64,000 nucleotides of DNA. It comes from Streptomyces sp. AC550_RSS872 (GTDB lineage Bacteria; Actinomycetota; Actinomycetes; Streptomycetales; Streptomycetaceae). The DNA is taken from positions 1 to 64,000 of the forward strand of contig NZ_JAGMUL010000057.1 of the NCBI RefSeq assembly GCF_019049285.1. Direction: 5' to 3'. Shown here piece after piece: positions 15,693 through 24,615 of this stretch. The number at the start of each line of letters is the position of its first letter. The first letter of the stretch is position 1. Both the position numbers and the translations under genes were made by a program. The notes below the pieces were generated by a model. The model did no database searches. It saw only the letters and a program-made list of their open reading frames with translations, and was not told the DNA's origin.

Positions 15693-18451
15693 CAGCTCTC
15701 CGCGGGCTCCGTGGCTGCCGTGGCCTTGCGGGTACGGCGCACCTTGGGCTTCACCTCGGCCGTGCCGTCGGCGGCCTCCACGGCCTCCACGGTCGCCGCG
15801 GCCTTGCGGGTCCGGCGGCGAGGCGCGGGCGCCTCGGCGGCCGTCGGCTCCTGCGTGGCCTGGGCCGGGATGTCGGCGGCCGGCGCGGCGGCGGTGGCCT
15901 TGCGGGTGCGGCGAGCCTTGGGCTTGGCCTCGGTGGTCTCGGCCGTGTCCACGGCGGCTTCCGCGGTGGCCGTCGCCTTACGGGTCCGGCGCGGCTTGGC
16001 CTCGACGGCTTCCGGCTCGGCGACGGTCGCCGCGGCCTTGCGGGTCCGGCGCGGCTTCGCCTCGGTGCCCTCGGCCGTGTCGGCGGCGGCTTCGGCGGGA
16101 GCGGCTGCCTTGCGCGTACGGCGCGTCTTGGGCTTGGCCTCGGTGGCCTCGGCCGTGTCGACGGCAGTCTCGGCGGCGACGGTCGCCTTGCGGGTGCGGC
16201 GCGTCTTGGGCTTGGCCTCGGCGGCCTCCGGCTCCTGGTCCGTCTGGGCCGGGATGTCGGCGGCAACCGGTGCGGCGGCTTCGGCGGTCGCCGCGGTCTT
16301 GCGGGTGCGGCGCGTCTTGGGCTTGGCCTCGGTGGCCTCGGCCGTGTCGACCGCGTCCTCCGCCGGGGCCGTCGCCTTACGGGTCCGGCGACGCGGCTTG
16401 GCCTCCTCCGTCGCCTCCGGGGTCTCCGGGGCGGCCTCGGCCGTGTCGACCGCGGTCTCCGCCGGGGCCGTCGCCTTGCGGGTGCGGCGGCGCGGCTTGG
16501 TGGCGGGAGCCTCGTCGGACTCCGCGACCTGAGGGGCCGTAGCGGCCTCAGCGGTCTCGGACGGCTGGACGGCCTCCGAGACCTTCGCGGTTTCCGAAGG
16601 CTCGGCGGCCTCGGGCTCCGTCGCCGTCACCGTCGCCGTTTCGGCCGAAGTCGCCTTCGGCTCCGCCGACTTGCGGGTGCGGCGGCGGCGCGGCTTCGCC
16701 GGCGCCTCTTCGGTGGTGTCCAGGGACGGGCCCTCCGCCGTGGCGACGGCCGCCTCCGCGGCATCCGCCGGCTCGGGCGCCGAGGACGTGGCGGTCACGG
16801 CAGTGGTCGGCTCCGCAGCCCCGCCGCGGGTGCGGCGACGGCGGCGCGGGGTGCGCGGCGCGGTCACGGCCTCCGCCGTGGTGGCCTCGACGGTCTCGTC
16901 CGCCGTCGTGGGACCGGCGGCCGGCGCCGACGTCTCGTCCATCGATGCCCCACCGCGCGTACGGCGGCGGCGACGCGGCGTGCGGGCCGGGCGCTCGCGG
17001 TCCGACGAGGACGAGCGGGACTCGTCCCGGCCGCCCCGGCCTCCGCGACCGCGACCGCCACGACCGCCGGTCTCGCCGAGGTCCTCCAGCTGCTCCGCCG
17101 CCAGCCCGGCGCGCGTGCGCTCCGAGCGGGGCAGAACGCCCTTGGTGCCCGCGGGGATCTTCAGTTCCTCGAAGAGGTGCGGCGACGTGGAGTACGTCTC
17201 CGGCGGGTCGTTGAAGTTGAGCTCCAGCGCCTTGTTGATGAGCTGCCAGCGCGGGATGTCGTCCCAGTCGACCAGCGTGATCGCCGTACCCGTGTTGCCC
17301 GCGCGGCCCGTACGGCCGATGCGGTGCAGGTACGTCTTCTCCTCTTCCGGCGACTGGTAGTTGATGACGTGCGTCACGCCCTCGACGTCGATACCGCGTG
17401 CGGCGACGTCGGTGCAGACGAGGACGTCCACCTTGCCGTTGCGGAAGGCGCGCAGCGCCTGCTCACGGGCGCCCTGGCCGAGGTCGCCGTGGACCGCGCC
17501 GGAGGCGAAGCCACGCTGCTGGAGCTGGTCGGCGAGGTCGGCCGCGGTGCGCTTCGTACGGCAGAAGACCATGGCCAGTCCCCGGCCGTCGGCCTGCAGT
17601 ATGCGCGCGACCATCTCCGGCTTGTCCATGTTGTGCGCGCGGTAGACGTGCTGCGCGATGTTCGCGACGGTCACGCCCTCGTCGTCCGGCGCGGTGGCGC
17701 GGATGTGGGTGGGCTGCGACATGTAGCGGCGCGCGAGGCCGATGACCGCGCCCGGCATGGTCGCCGAGAACAGCATGGTCTGGCGGCGGGCCGGCAGCAT
17801 GTTGATGATCTTCTCGACGTCGGGCAGGAAGCCCAGGTCGAGCATCTCGTCGGCCTCGTCGAGGACGAGCGCCTTGATGTGCTTGAGGTTGAGCTTCTTC
17901 TGGCCCGCGAGGTCCAGCAGCCGGCCCGGGGTGCCGACGATGACGTCGACGCCCTTCTTGAGGGCCTCGACCTGGGGCTCGTAGGCCCGGCCGCCGTAGA
18001 TGGCGAGGACGCGGACGTTGCGGACCTTGCCCGCGGTCAGCAGGTCGTTCGTCACCTGGGTGCACAGCTCGCGCGTGGGGACGACGACGAGCGCCTGCGG
18101 GGCGTCGGTGAGCGCCTCGGGCTCGGCGCGCCCGGCCTCCACGTCGGCGGGGACGGTGACGCGCTCGAGGAGCGGGAGGCCGAAGCCCAGCGTCTTGCCG
18201 GTGCCGGTCTTGGCCTGGCCGATGACATCCGTGCCCGAGAGGGCGACGGGGAGGGTCATCTCCTGGATGGGGAAGGGGTTGACGATGCCGACGGCCTCAA
18301 GGGCCTCGGCGGTCTCGGGAAGGATTCCGAGCTCTCGGAAAGTCGTAGTCAGGGTGCTGCCTCTTCTGTGTGCGCGGTGCGAGGCGAGCGCGGGGGTCTT
18401 GACGGACCGTGCCGGGGACGTCGGCTGCCTTACGGGCTGGCCGTAGGGCAC
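15692..18451 (-). CDS. DEAD-box RNA helicase with long Lys/Arg/Ala repeat tail
   Basis: ATP-dependent RNA helicase of the RhlE/CsdA-like type. Motifs in order: Q motif (FPIQEMTLPVAL), motif I AKTGTGKT, Ia PTRELCTQ, Ib GTPGR, II DEAD (LVLDEADEMLD), III SAT, IV VFCRTK, V DVAARGID, VI HRIGRTGRAG. After about residue 440 the core ends and an RGG-like patch (GGRGGRGRGGRGG) leads to a tail of roughly 400 residues made of repeated RRTRKA/PRRRTRKATAPAE blocks separated by acidic Ala/Glu segments. Such tails bind nucleic acid and may drive condensates (inference). No ATG, GTG or TTG lies between GTG 18451 and the conserved TTTFREL; a CTG at 18352 with AGAGG upstream may be the true start (886 aa). Confidence 0.9.
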   Translation of the reverse strand: MPYGQPVRQPTSPARSVKTPALASHRAHRRGSTLTTTFRELGILPETAEALEAVGIVNPFPIQEMTLPVALSGTDVIGQAKTGTGKTLGFGLPLLERVTVPADVEAGRAEPEALTDAPQALVVVPTRELCTQVTNDLLTAGKVRNVRVLAIYGGRAYEPQVEALKKGVDVIVGTPGRLLDLAGQKKLNLKHIKALVLDEADEMLDLGFLPDVEKIINMLPARRQTMLFSATMPGAVIGLARRYMSQPTHIRATAPDDEGVTVANIAQHVYRAHNMDKPEMVARILQADGRGLAMVFCRTKRTAADLADQLQQRGFASGAVHGDLGQGAREQALRAFRNGKVDVLVCTDVAARGIDVEGVTHVINYQSPEEEKTYLHRIGRTGRAGNTGTAITLVDWDDIPRWQLINKALELNFNDPPETYSTSPHLFEELKIPAGTKGVLPRSERTRAGLAAEQLEDLGETGGRGGRGRGGRGGRDESRSSSSDRERPARTPRRRRRTRGGASMDETSAPAAGPTTADETVEATTAEAVTAPRTPRRRRRTRGGAAEPTTAVTATSSAPEPADAAEAAVATAEGPSLDTTEEAPAKPRRRRTRKSAEPKATSAETATVTATEPEAAEPSETAKVSEAVQPSETAEAATAPQVAESDEAPATKPRRRTRKATAPAETAVDTAEAAPETPEATEEAKPRRRTRKATAPAEDAVDTAEATEAKPKTRRTRKTAATAEAAAPVAADIPAQTDQEPEAAEAKPKTRRTRKATVAAETAVDTAEATEAKPKTRRTRKAAAPAEAAADTAEGTEAKPRRTRKAAATVAEPEAVEAKPRRTRKATATAEAAVDTAETTEAKPKARRTRKATAAAPAADIPAQATQEPTAAEAPAPRRRTRKAAATVEAVEAADGTAEVKPKVRRTRKATAATEPAES

Positions 18452-18742
18452 GGGACCACTGCCGACGCTCTAGCGCTCGTACCGCTGAGGGTGTCCCCCT
18501 CCGGGCTTCGTACGCAGAATGCCGTACGGCCGTGGAGGGCTGTCGGGTCGGAGCCGATCGGGCCACCGACCGGGCATCCTCATAACGTGCGGCCCGTCGA
18601 GATACGTCTGAGTACTCAGCGGGCGCATTACCACCATACCCCGGAAACGCGCACATGCGATGGCCGAATTGGTCACGTAGTCGGCGTCACAGTGATTGAC
18701 CAGGGACTTCCGTGACACGGTGAGCGAGCTATTGTGCGCTTC

Positions 18743-19498
18743 ATGACGACGCCTGACAACACCTCCGACGTCCCTGACCCCTCCGACACCCCCGCCGAAC
18801 ACACCGGGGTCGCCGCCCAGGACTGGGCGCGGGCCTCCGCCGACCCGCAGTACCGGGCCGCTGTCGTGGATCTGCTCGGCGCGCTGGCCTACGGGGAGCT
18901 GGCGGCGTTCGAGCGGCTGGCGGAGGACGCCAAGCTGGCGCCGACGCTGGCGGACAAGGCGGAGCTGGCGAAGATGGCGTCCGCCGAGTTCCACCACTAC
19001 GAGAAGCTGCGGGACCGGCTCACCGAGATCGGGGCGGAGCCTACGCAGGCCATGGAGCCGTTCGTCGCGGCGCTCGACGGGTTCCATCGGCAGACGGCGC
19101 CCTCGGACTGGCTGGAGGGACTGGTCAAGGCGTACGTCGGTGACTCGATCGCGAGTGACTTCTACCGGGAGGTCGCGGCTCGGCTCGATGCGGACACGCG
19201 TGGGCTGGTGCTGGCCGTGCTGGACGACACCGGGCATGCGTCGTTCGCGGTGGAGAAGGTGCGGGCGGCGATCGACGCGGATCCTCGTGTGGGTGGGCGG
19301 CTCGCCTTGTGGGCCCGGCGCCTGATGGGGGAGGCGTTGTCGCAGTCGCAGCGGGTGGTCGCCGACCGGGACGCGCTGTCCACGATGCTGGTGGGTGGGG
19401 TCGCGGACGGGTTCGATCTCGCGGAGGTCGGGAAGATGTTCTCGCGGATCACTGAGGCGCACACGAAGCGGATGGCTGCGCTGGGGCTCGCTGCCTAG
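18743..19498 (+). CDS. Ferritin-like / MiaE-like di-iron domain protein
   Basis: 251-residue all-helical protein with the four-helix ferritin-like fold, similar to actinobacterial relatives of tRNA hydroxylase MiaE. Candidate iron ligands are Glu in GELAAFERLAEDA, ExxH in SAEFHHYEKL (about 86-95), then the second half carrying SDFYREVAARLDAD and DTGHASFAVEKV. The first 28 residues are polar and disordered. ATG 18743 is chosen over GTG 18734; both lack a clear Shine-Dalgarno, so the message may be leaderless. Divergent from the DEAD-box helicase, the same pairing as near mycobacterial Rv3210c-Rv3211 (recalled). Enzymatic activity unproven. Confidence 0.8.
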   Translation: MTTPDNTSDVPDPSDTPAEHTGVAAQDWARASADPQYRAAVVDLLGALAYGELAAFERLAEDAKLAPTLADKAELAKMASAEFHHYEKLRDRLTEIGAEPTQAMEPFVAALDGFHRQTAPSDWLEGLVKAYVGDSIASDFYREVAARLDADTRGLVLAVLDDTGHASFAVEKVRAAIDADPRVGGRLALWARRLMGEALSQSQRVVADRDALSTMLVGGVADGFDLAEVGKMFSRITEAHTKRMAALGLAA

Positions 19499-19504
19499 GG
19501 CGCG

Positions 19505-19585
19505 GCCCCGCTCTGGGGGCTGCCGCCCCCAGGCCCCCGCTTTCGGCCCTTCGGGCCTCGTCCTCAAACGCCGTACGGGCTGGAA
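19505..19585. repeat. Dispersed Streptomyces intergenic repeat of a second type
   Basis: Contains GGGGGCTGCCGCCCCC (hairpin), GGCCCTTCGGGCC (hairpin) and the tail CCTCAAACGCC...CGGGCTGG. I recall this CCTCAAACGCCGGACGGGCTGG tail from many streptomycete intergenic regions. Probable terminator for the ferritin-like gene. Confidence 0.6.
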
Positions 19586-19672
19586 GATCCCGGCCGGCGT
19601 TGAAGAGTGACCGTCATGGTTCCGGCGGCCGGTCGTGATCGTCGTGGTTCCGCGGCCGGTCGCTCTCGGGGG

Positions 19673-19942
19673 CTACGCGGTCGCGGAGTGGCCGCTCAGT
19701 CTTCCCGCCGGGCGTACCAGCAGGGAGAGCGAGGCGGCGGAGACGACCGCCGAGCCGATGAGGATCACGAAGAGGTTGCCGAAGTCCAGCGCGGTGTGGG
19801 TGATGAAGGCGCCGAAGAGGGCGCCGGCGACACCGGTCGGCAGGACCAGGGAGCGCGCGGGCAGGCGGTGCGGCAGGCGGTGGGCGGCAGCCCATGCCAG
19901 GGCCAGGCCGAGGATCGCGGAGCTGAGCGCTTCCAAGAGCAT
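19673..19942 (-). CDS. Small integral membrane protein, 89 aa
   Basis: Unrecognised 89-residue membrane protein. It has about three hydrophobic segments: LLEALSSAILGLALAWAAA near the start, LPTGVAGALFGAFITHTAL in the middle and LFVILIGSAVVSAASLSLL near the end, with Arg/His-rich connecting loops (HRLPHRLPARS). The Gly-rich middle helix resembles small transglycosylase-associated (GlsB/YeaQ-like) membrane proteins, only as a loose pattern. GGGAGGG lies 8 bases before ATG 19942. It stands alone between a dispersed repeat and the DUF3107 terminator. Confidence 0.75.
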   Translation of the reverse strand: MLLEALSSAILGLALAWAAAHRLPHRLPARSLVLPTGVAGALFGAFITHTALDFGNLFVILIGSAVVSAASLSLLVRPAGRLSGHSATA

Positions 19943-20059
19943 GCTGGGGTCCCTCCCACATGGCCGACCTGCTCGAAACGGTCGTAACCCGTCATACCCC
20001 TGACCTGCGGAATGCAATCCTCCTCTGTGAGAGGCCTGTGCTCCGTCCGTGGAGGAACG

Positions 20060-20099
20060 CGGGAGGGGCCCGGCGACCGTGATCGCCGGGCCCCTCCCG
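20060..20099 (-). terminator. Terminator hairpin downstream of the DUF3107 gene
   Basis: Perfect 17-bp stem (20060-20076 with 20083-20099) with loop CCGTGA, 24 bases past the DUF3107 stop on the minus strand. Confidence 0.8.
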
Positions 20100-20123
20100 T
20101 CCTGCTTGTCCGCCGACGCCCTG

Positions 20124-20351
20124 TTACAGCGCGCCGAAGCCCACCTTGCGCGGAGCCGGCTCACCGAGCTCCACGTACGCGAGGCGGTCGGCCGGGACCA
20201 GGACCTTGCGGCCGTGCTCGTCCACGAGGCTGAGCAGCTGCGACTTGCCGGCGAGCGCCTCGGACACCGCCCGCTCCACGTCCTCGGCACTCTGACCGCT
20301 CTCCAGAACGATCTCGCGGGGCGCGTGCTGCACGCCGATCTTGACCTCCAC
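20124..20351 (-). CDS. DUF3107 family protein
   Basis: 75-residue actinobacterial protein of family DUF3107 (the mycobacterial TB9.4/Rv3208A type). It starts EVKIGVQHAPREIVLES after GTG 20351, preceded by GGAGGGAC, and shows a short beta-alpha-beta pattern with DVERAVSEALAG helix and VLVPADRLAYVELGE strand. Function is unknown in the family. It is next to a TetR regulator, as in mycobacteria, which suggests a conserved functional or regulatory link. Alternative upstream starts to 20408 have no ribosome binding site. Confidence 0.88.
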   Translation of the reverse strand: MEVKIGVQHAPREIVLESGQSAEDVERAVSEALAGKSQLLSLVDEHGRKVLVPADRLAYVELGEPAPRKVGFGAL

Positions 20352-20506
20352 GGCTATGTCCCTCCGACGGTCAGTGAAGTGCGCGACCTTCCGCGCCGTA
20401 CCCAGCACACATTAGCCCGGTGAGGGGACGTTCACGCTCCGCCCAAGAACGCCAGGAGCGAACAGCGGACGGGAACAAACGCCCGGTACGCGTGCGTGCC
20501 GTCGTC

Positions 20507-21148
20507 TCAGTGGTGCTCGGTGCCGTGCAGCGGGAAGCCCGCGATGCCGCGCCAGGCCAGGGACGTCAGCAGCTGCACCGCCTCGTCGCGCGGCACGCTG
20601 CGGTCGCTGTGCAGCCAGGAGCGGGCCACGACCTGGGCGAGGCCGCCGAGACCGGAGGCGAGCAGCATCGACTCCGCGCGCGAGAGGCCGGTGTCCTCGG
20701 CGATGACGTCGCGGATCGCCTCGGCGCACTCGATCGTGACCTTGTCGACGCGCTCGCGCACTGCCGGCTCGTTGGTCAGGTCGGACTCGAAGACCAGCCG
20801 GAAGGCGCCGCCGTCGTCCTCGACGTACGCGAAGTACGCGTCCATCGTCGCCCGGACGCGCTGCTTGTTGTCGGTCGTCGACGCGAGCGCGTTGCGTACC
20901 GCCTGGATGAGTGACTCGCAGTGCTGGTCCAGCAGGGCGAGATAGAGGTCGAGCTTGCCCGGGAAGTGCTGGTAGAGCACCGGCTTGCTGACGCCGGCGC
21001 GCTCGGCGATGTCGTCCATCGCGGCCGCGTGGTATCCCTGTGCGACGAAAACCTCCTGGGCAGCGCCCAGAAGCTGGTTCCGTCGGGCACGGCGCGGCAG
21101 GCGAGTGCCCCGCGGGCGTGCCGCCTCTGTCTGCTCGATGGCTGTCAC
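20507..21148 (-). CDS. TetR/AcrR-family transcriptional regulator
   Basis: 213-residue DNA-binding repressor-type protein. The N-terminal helix-turn-helix spans about residues 22-68 (LLGAAQEVFVAQGYHAAAMDDIAERAGVS in pieces: EVFVAQGYHAAAMDDI, AGVSKPVLYQHFPGK). The C-terminal ligand domain is all-helical (RNALASTTDNKQRVRATMDAY). GTG 21148 with GGGAGGCGGC directly upstream is chosen. Its ligand and targets are unknown; neighbours DUF3107 and DUF3152 match the mycobacterial Rv3208 context, in which the regulator is essential-type housekeeping rather than a local efflux repressor (from memory, moderate). Confidence 0.9.
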   Translation of the reverse strand: MTAIEQTEAARPRGTRLPRRARRNQLLGAAQEVFVAQGYHAAAMDDIAERAGVSKPVLYQHFPGKLDLYLALLDQHCESLIQAVRNALASTTDNKQRVRATMDAYFAYVEDDGGAFRLVFESDLTNEPAVRERVDKVTIECAEAIRDVIAEDTGLSRAESMLLASGLGGLAQVVARSWLHSDRSVPRDEAVQLLTSLAWRGIAGFPLHGTEHH

Positions 21149-21389
21149 GCCGCCTCCCAATGTCGTCCACATGCGGTGTGCGCCGCGTCGCCATCGTACT
21201 TTTCGGTAACCCTGGTGTGCGCGGTGCGAGCGCAGAATTTCACGGACCGGACGGTGGCGAATATCGCACAGAAGGTTTGAAACCAGGTCGGAACGGGCAA
21301 GAAGTGGCCTCTCTCCTGCTCAACGGCACTGTCTTCCGTGCCCGGCTGTACCTGCGTTCGTACTCAGCGGCCCCCTGTGCCGCGCCGTG

Positions 21390-21614
21390 TCACCGGTAGT
21401 CGTCCTCGTCGATGGAGACCACGCGCGCCTGCTCGATCAGATCGGCCTCGTTGGCCCGGTCCTGGTTGGCGCCGGACGGCCGGTCGTCGCGGTCGGGCCT
21501 GACGTCGGCCTGCTGCTCGGCGGCGTCGGCCGCAGGGGCCTCGACGTCGAACTCCTCGTCCTGCTCGGTGTCCTCGTCCGCGAAGGTCTCGGGGTCGGTG
21601 GGGTCGACGGCCAT
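21390..21614 (-). CDS. Small acidic protein, 74 aa
   Basis: Highly acidic, probably disordered protein (VDPTDPETFADEDTEQDEEF in its first 25 residues; ends ARVVSIDEDDYR). GGAAGGGAG lies 6 bases before ATG 21614. Low hydrophobicity and no motif, so no function is proposed. It could be a chaperone-like or ribosome-associated acidic peptide, but this is only composition. Faces away from the hydrolase at 21890 and is separated from the TetR gene by about 240 bases with no recognised feature. Confidence 0.65.
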   Translation of the reverse strand: MAVDPTDPETFADEDTEQDEEFDVEAPAADAAEQQADVRPDRDDRPSGANQDRANEADLIEQARVVSIDEDDYR

Positions 21615-21889
21615 GGCGGGCTCCCTTCCTAGAACGTCCCCGTGGGGCACGACGTCCCTGGGTGAAGCAGGGGTCCGTATCCGGGTGCCCTGCGTACGAG
21701 CCTAGGAGACACCGGATCCGGACGCTATGCGATCCGCGGGGGATCTGTGGGCGATTCGGGCGTGCTCGGGGCGGCTTCTGTGGTCGTGGTGCGTGTGCCC
21801 GGTTTCCCGGCCGGGAAGCTGCCATGTACGGGTCGACTTGTGACGGCGAACACATGAACCACTGCGTGATCGTCTCGTAACATTGGCGC

Positions 21890-22948
21890 ATGTCTTCGAC
21901 CGAGCTCCCGTCAGCGCCGGCCGCCAACGTGCTCCCCAAGGTGGCGACCGTCAGGGTCGCCGAGGGGGAGCGGCTGTGCTCGGTCGGGCTGCCGGGGATC
22001 ACGCTGACGGTGCGGTCGAGACCGCCCGCGCGCGAGGGGCTGCCGCCCGCGCTGTACGTCCATGGACTCGGTGGCTCCTCGCAGAACTGGTCGGCGCTGA
22101 TGGAGTTGCTCGACGGCGACGTCGACTGCGAGGCGGTCGACCTGCCGGGCTTCGGCGACTCGCCGCCACCGGACGACGGCGACTACTCGATCACCGCGCA
22201 CGCACGCGCGGTGATCCGCTATCTCGACGCCTCCGACCGAGGCCCCGTACACCTCTTCGGCAACTCGCTCGGCGGTGCCGTCGCCACGCGCGTCGCCGCC
22301 GTACGTCCCGACCTGGTCCGTACGCTCACGCTCGTGTCGCCCGCCCTGCCCGAGATCCGCGTCCAGCGCAGCGCCGTGCCCACGGCCCTGCTCGCGGTGC
22401 CTGGAGTGACGGCGCTCTTCACCCGGCTCACCCGGCAGTGGACGGCGGAGCAGCGGGTCCGTGGCGTGATGCACCTCTGCTACGGCGACCCCACGCGCGT
22501 GTCGCCGGAAGGATTCACCAACGCCGTCGAGGAGATGGAACGGCGGCTGCGACTGCCGTACTTCTGGGACGCGATGACGCGCTCCGCGCGTGGTCTGGTC
22601 AACGCCTACACCCTGGGCGGCCAGCACGCGCTGTGGCGCCAGGCCGAGCGCGTGCTGGCGCCGACGCTCCTCATCTACGGCGGCCGTGACCAACTCGTGG
22701 GCCACCGCATGTGCCGCAAGGCCGCCCGCAGCTTCCGCGACTCCCGACTGTTGAGCCTGCCCGAGGCCGGGCACGTCGCGATGATGGAGTACCCCGAGGT
22801 GGTCGCCCGGGCGTTCCGTGAACTCCTTGCGGAGTCGGGGGAGGCGGCGGGAGAGCCTACGGCCGCGGGGCGTGCTCGGGGCGGGGCCCGGGGCAAGGAG
22901 GCCGCCGCGGGCCAGGACGAGGCCGTGACCGAGAACGCGGGGAGCTGA
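21890..22948 (+). CDS. Alpha/beta-fold hydrolase, 352 aa
   Basis: Hydrolase with HG oxyanion motif YVHGLGGSSQNW, nucleophile elbow GNSLGG (FGNSLGGAVATRVA), acid in GGRDQLVG and His in AGHVAMMEYP, so the catalytic triad is complete. The cap region lies between about residues 150 and 245. A 50-residue Gly/Ala/Glu-rich C-terminal tail is not part of the fold. ATG at 21890. The gene for the DUF3152 membrane protein starts 8 bases after its stop, suggesting one transcript. Equivalent to the lipase-like proteins beside mycobacterial DUF3152 genes (recalled); substrate unknown. Confidence 0.85.
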   Translation: MSSTELPSAPAANVLPKVATVRVAEGERLCSVGLPGITLTVRSRPPAREGLPPALYVHGLGGSSQNWSALMELLDGDVDCEAVDLPGFGDSPPPDDGDYSITAHARAVIRYLDASDRGPVHLFGNSLGGAVATRVAAVRPDLVRTLTLVSPALPEIRVQRSAVPTALLAVPGVTALFTRLTRQWTAEQRVRGVMHLCYGDPTRVSPEGFTNAVEEMERRLRLPYFWDAMTRSARGLVNAYTLGGQHALWRQAERVLAPTLLIYGGRDQLVGHRMCRKAARSFRDSRLLSLPEAGHVAMMEYPEVVARAFRELLAESGEAAGEPTAAGRARGGARGKEAAAGQDEAVTENAGS

Positions 22949-22956
22949 GGCGCGAC

Positions 22957-24615
22957 GTGGGACGCCACAGCCGCCGCGGGCCTGCCGCCAAGCCCAAGCG
23001 CGACGACGCGGACACGACGGCACGACAGGACGCCCGGGGGGACTCACGGGGGGTACCGCCGGAGACGGGTGCGGGTCGGCGGCGGCCGGCCGCGCCGGGC
23101 GCGGGTCCGAGTGCCGGTCCGGGCGCGGGCGCGGGCGCGGGCACGGGCGCGGGGCAGAGCGGTTGGCCGCAGTCGGGCGGGGCCGGTGGTCGCCGGGTGC
23201 CGGGTCCACCGCCTCCTCGGCAGGGGATGCCGGGCGGTGGGGCGCCGACGTACGGCGGGCGGGGCTTTCCCGACGGCACGCCCGCGCATGGATTTCCGAG
23301 GTTTCCTGACGGCCCTCCTGTGCAGGGGGTTCCGCGGTTGCCCGACGGCACTCCCGCGCATGGATTTCCGAGGTTCCCTGACGGCACTCCCGTGCAGGGG
23401 GTTCCGCGGCTGCCCGACGGCACTCCCGCGCGCGGCACTCCCCGGGCCCGTGGCGGCCATCCCGAGCAGCGGGAACCCGGGGGTGGCTGGGGCGAGTTGA
23501 GGGGGCGTGCCGGGGTCGCGTACGGCGCTCCCGGGGGAGCCGGCGCCCCGCCCGCGACCGGCGTTCCGGTGCCGCGACCCCGACGCGCTTCGCCGTCCGA
23601 AGGGCCCCGGCAGGAGTATCTGGAGGCCTTCGACGCGGACGTCGACGTCTTCGCGCCCCGTACCTCCGGGACCGCGCACGCGGCCGATCCGTACGCCTCC
23701 GTCACTGACTGGGACACCCGGTCCGGTGCCGGCAACGGCGTCGTGGACGATGCCGGGACGGGCGTGGACGACGACGCTCCGCCGACCGGCGAGCCCGTGG
23801 CGGCCAAGGGCGGCAGGGGGCGGACCTTCTCCGGCATCGCGGCTGCCGCAGTCGTCACCGTGCTGGCCGTCGTGGTCGCCGGTCAGGTCGCCATGGGACG
23901 GGACGACGGCGACGTACAGGCGCAGTCCGCCGCGGATCAGGCGCGGGGCGACCGTGACGCGGCCTCGCGCGGGGACGGGCGGCCGACGCCGTCCGGCTCG
24001 CCGAGCGTGGCCCCGCCGACGTACGAGCAGCAGATGGGCAGGACGTACGCGCTGAGCGCCACGCTCAAGGGCTCGGGGGAGTTCGAGGCGATCCCGGGGG
24101 TCGACAAGGCGCCCGGCAGGGGGCAGAAGTTCAGCTATCGCGTGGATGTGGAGAAGGGGCTCGGGCTCGATGGCGAGCTCTTCGCCGAGGCCGTGCAGAA
24201 GACGCTCAACGACGACCGGAGCTGGGCCCACAACGGCGCCTACACCTTCGAGCGCATCTACTCCGGCAAGCCCGACTTCGTGATCACGCTGGCCAGCCCC
24301 GGTACGACGGCCGACTGGTGCGCCAAGTCCGGTCTGGACACCACCGTCGACAACGTGTCGTGCGACTCCGCCGCCACCGAGCGCGTCATGATCAACGCGT
24401 ACAGATGGGCGCAGGGTTCCGAGACGTACGGTGATCGGATCCATGAGTACCGGCAGATGCTGATCAACCACGAGGTCGGCCACCGGCTCGGAAACCCCCA
24501 TGTGACCTGCGACAAGGACGGCGAGCTCGCCCCGGTCATGCAACAGCAGACCAAGTTCCTCGACCACGACGGGATCCACTGTCGACCCAACCCCTGGGCC
24601 TACCCCGGGAGTTGA
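22957..24615 (+). CDS. DUF3152 membrane-anchored metzincin-like protein
   Basis: 552 residues from GTG 22957. A basic Gly/Pro/Arg-rich cytoplasmic region of about 285 residues contains tandem repeats, then one membrane helix at about 293-314 (GIAAAAVVTVLAVVVAGQV) and an extracellular DUF3152 domain (about 360-552). The latter carries HEVGHRLGNPH starting at H505, an exact HExxHxxGxxH metzincin zinc motif, followed by CDKDGELAPVMQQQTK, compatible with a Met-turn. This predicts a secreted-side zinc protease, although the family is still labelled unknown. Cysteines C452-area and C516-area could form disulfides. Confidence 0.87.
   Translation: MGRHSRRGPAAKPKRDDADTTARQDARGDSRGVPPETGAGRRRPAAPGAGPSAGPGAGAGAGTGAGQSGWPQSGGAGGRRVPGPPPPRQGMPGGGAPTYGGRGFPDGTPAHGFPRFPDGPPVQGVPRLPDGTPAHGFPRFPDGTPVQGVPRLPDGTPARGTPRARGGHPEQREPGGGWGELRGRAGVAYGAPGGAGAPPATGVPVPRPRRASPSEGPRQEYLEAFDADVDVFAPRTSGTAHAADPYASVTDWDTRSGAGNGVVDDAGTGVDDDAPPTGEPVAAKGGRGRTFSGIAAAAVVTVLAVVVAGQVAMGRDDGDVQAQSAADQARGDRDAASRGDGRPTPSGSPSVAPPTYEQQMGRTYALSATLKGSGEFEAIPGVDKAPGRGQKFSYRVDVEKGLGLDGELFAEAVQKTLNDDRSWAHNGAYTFERIYSGKPDFVITLASPGTTADWCAKSGLDTTVDNVSCDSAATERVMINAYRWAQGSETYGDRIHEYRQMLINHEVGHRLGNPHVTCDKDGELAPVMQQQTKFLDHDGIHCRPNPWAYPGS
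23269..23440 (+). repeat. 72-bp in-frame tandem repeat inside the DUF3152 gene
   Basis: Two near-identical 72-bp units (23269-23340, 23341-23412) and a partial third, each made of two diverged 36-bp halves. They encode PDGTPAHGFPRF / PDGTPVQGVPRL blocks in the cytoplasmic tail. Confidence 0.85.

Noticed and set aside
15700..16700. CRISPR-like repetition in the helicase tail
   Set aside because: Repeats are coding (RRTRKA blocks), of uneven spacing and no fixed spacers.
15536..18715. 1059-codon plus-strand frame opposite the DEAD-box helicase
   Set aside because: Mirror of the repeat tail (Gly/Arg/Leu-rich), not protein-like.
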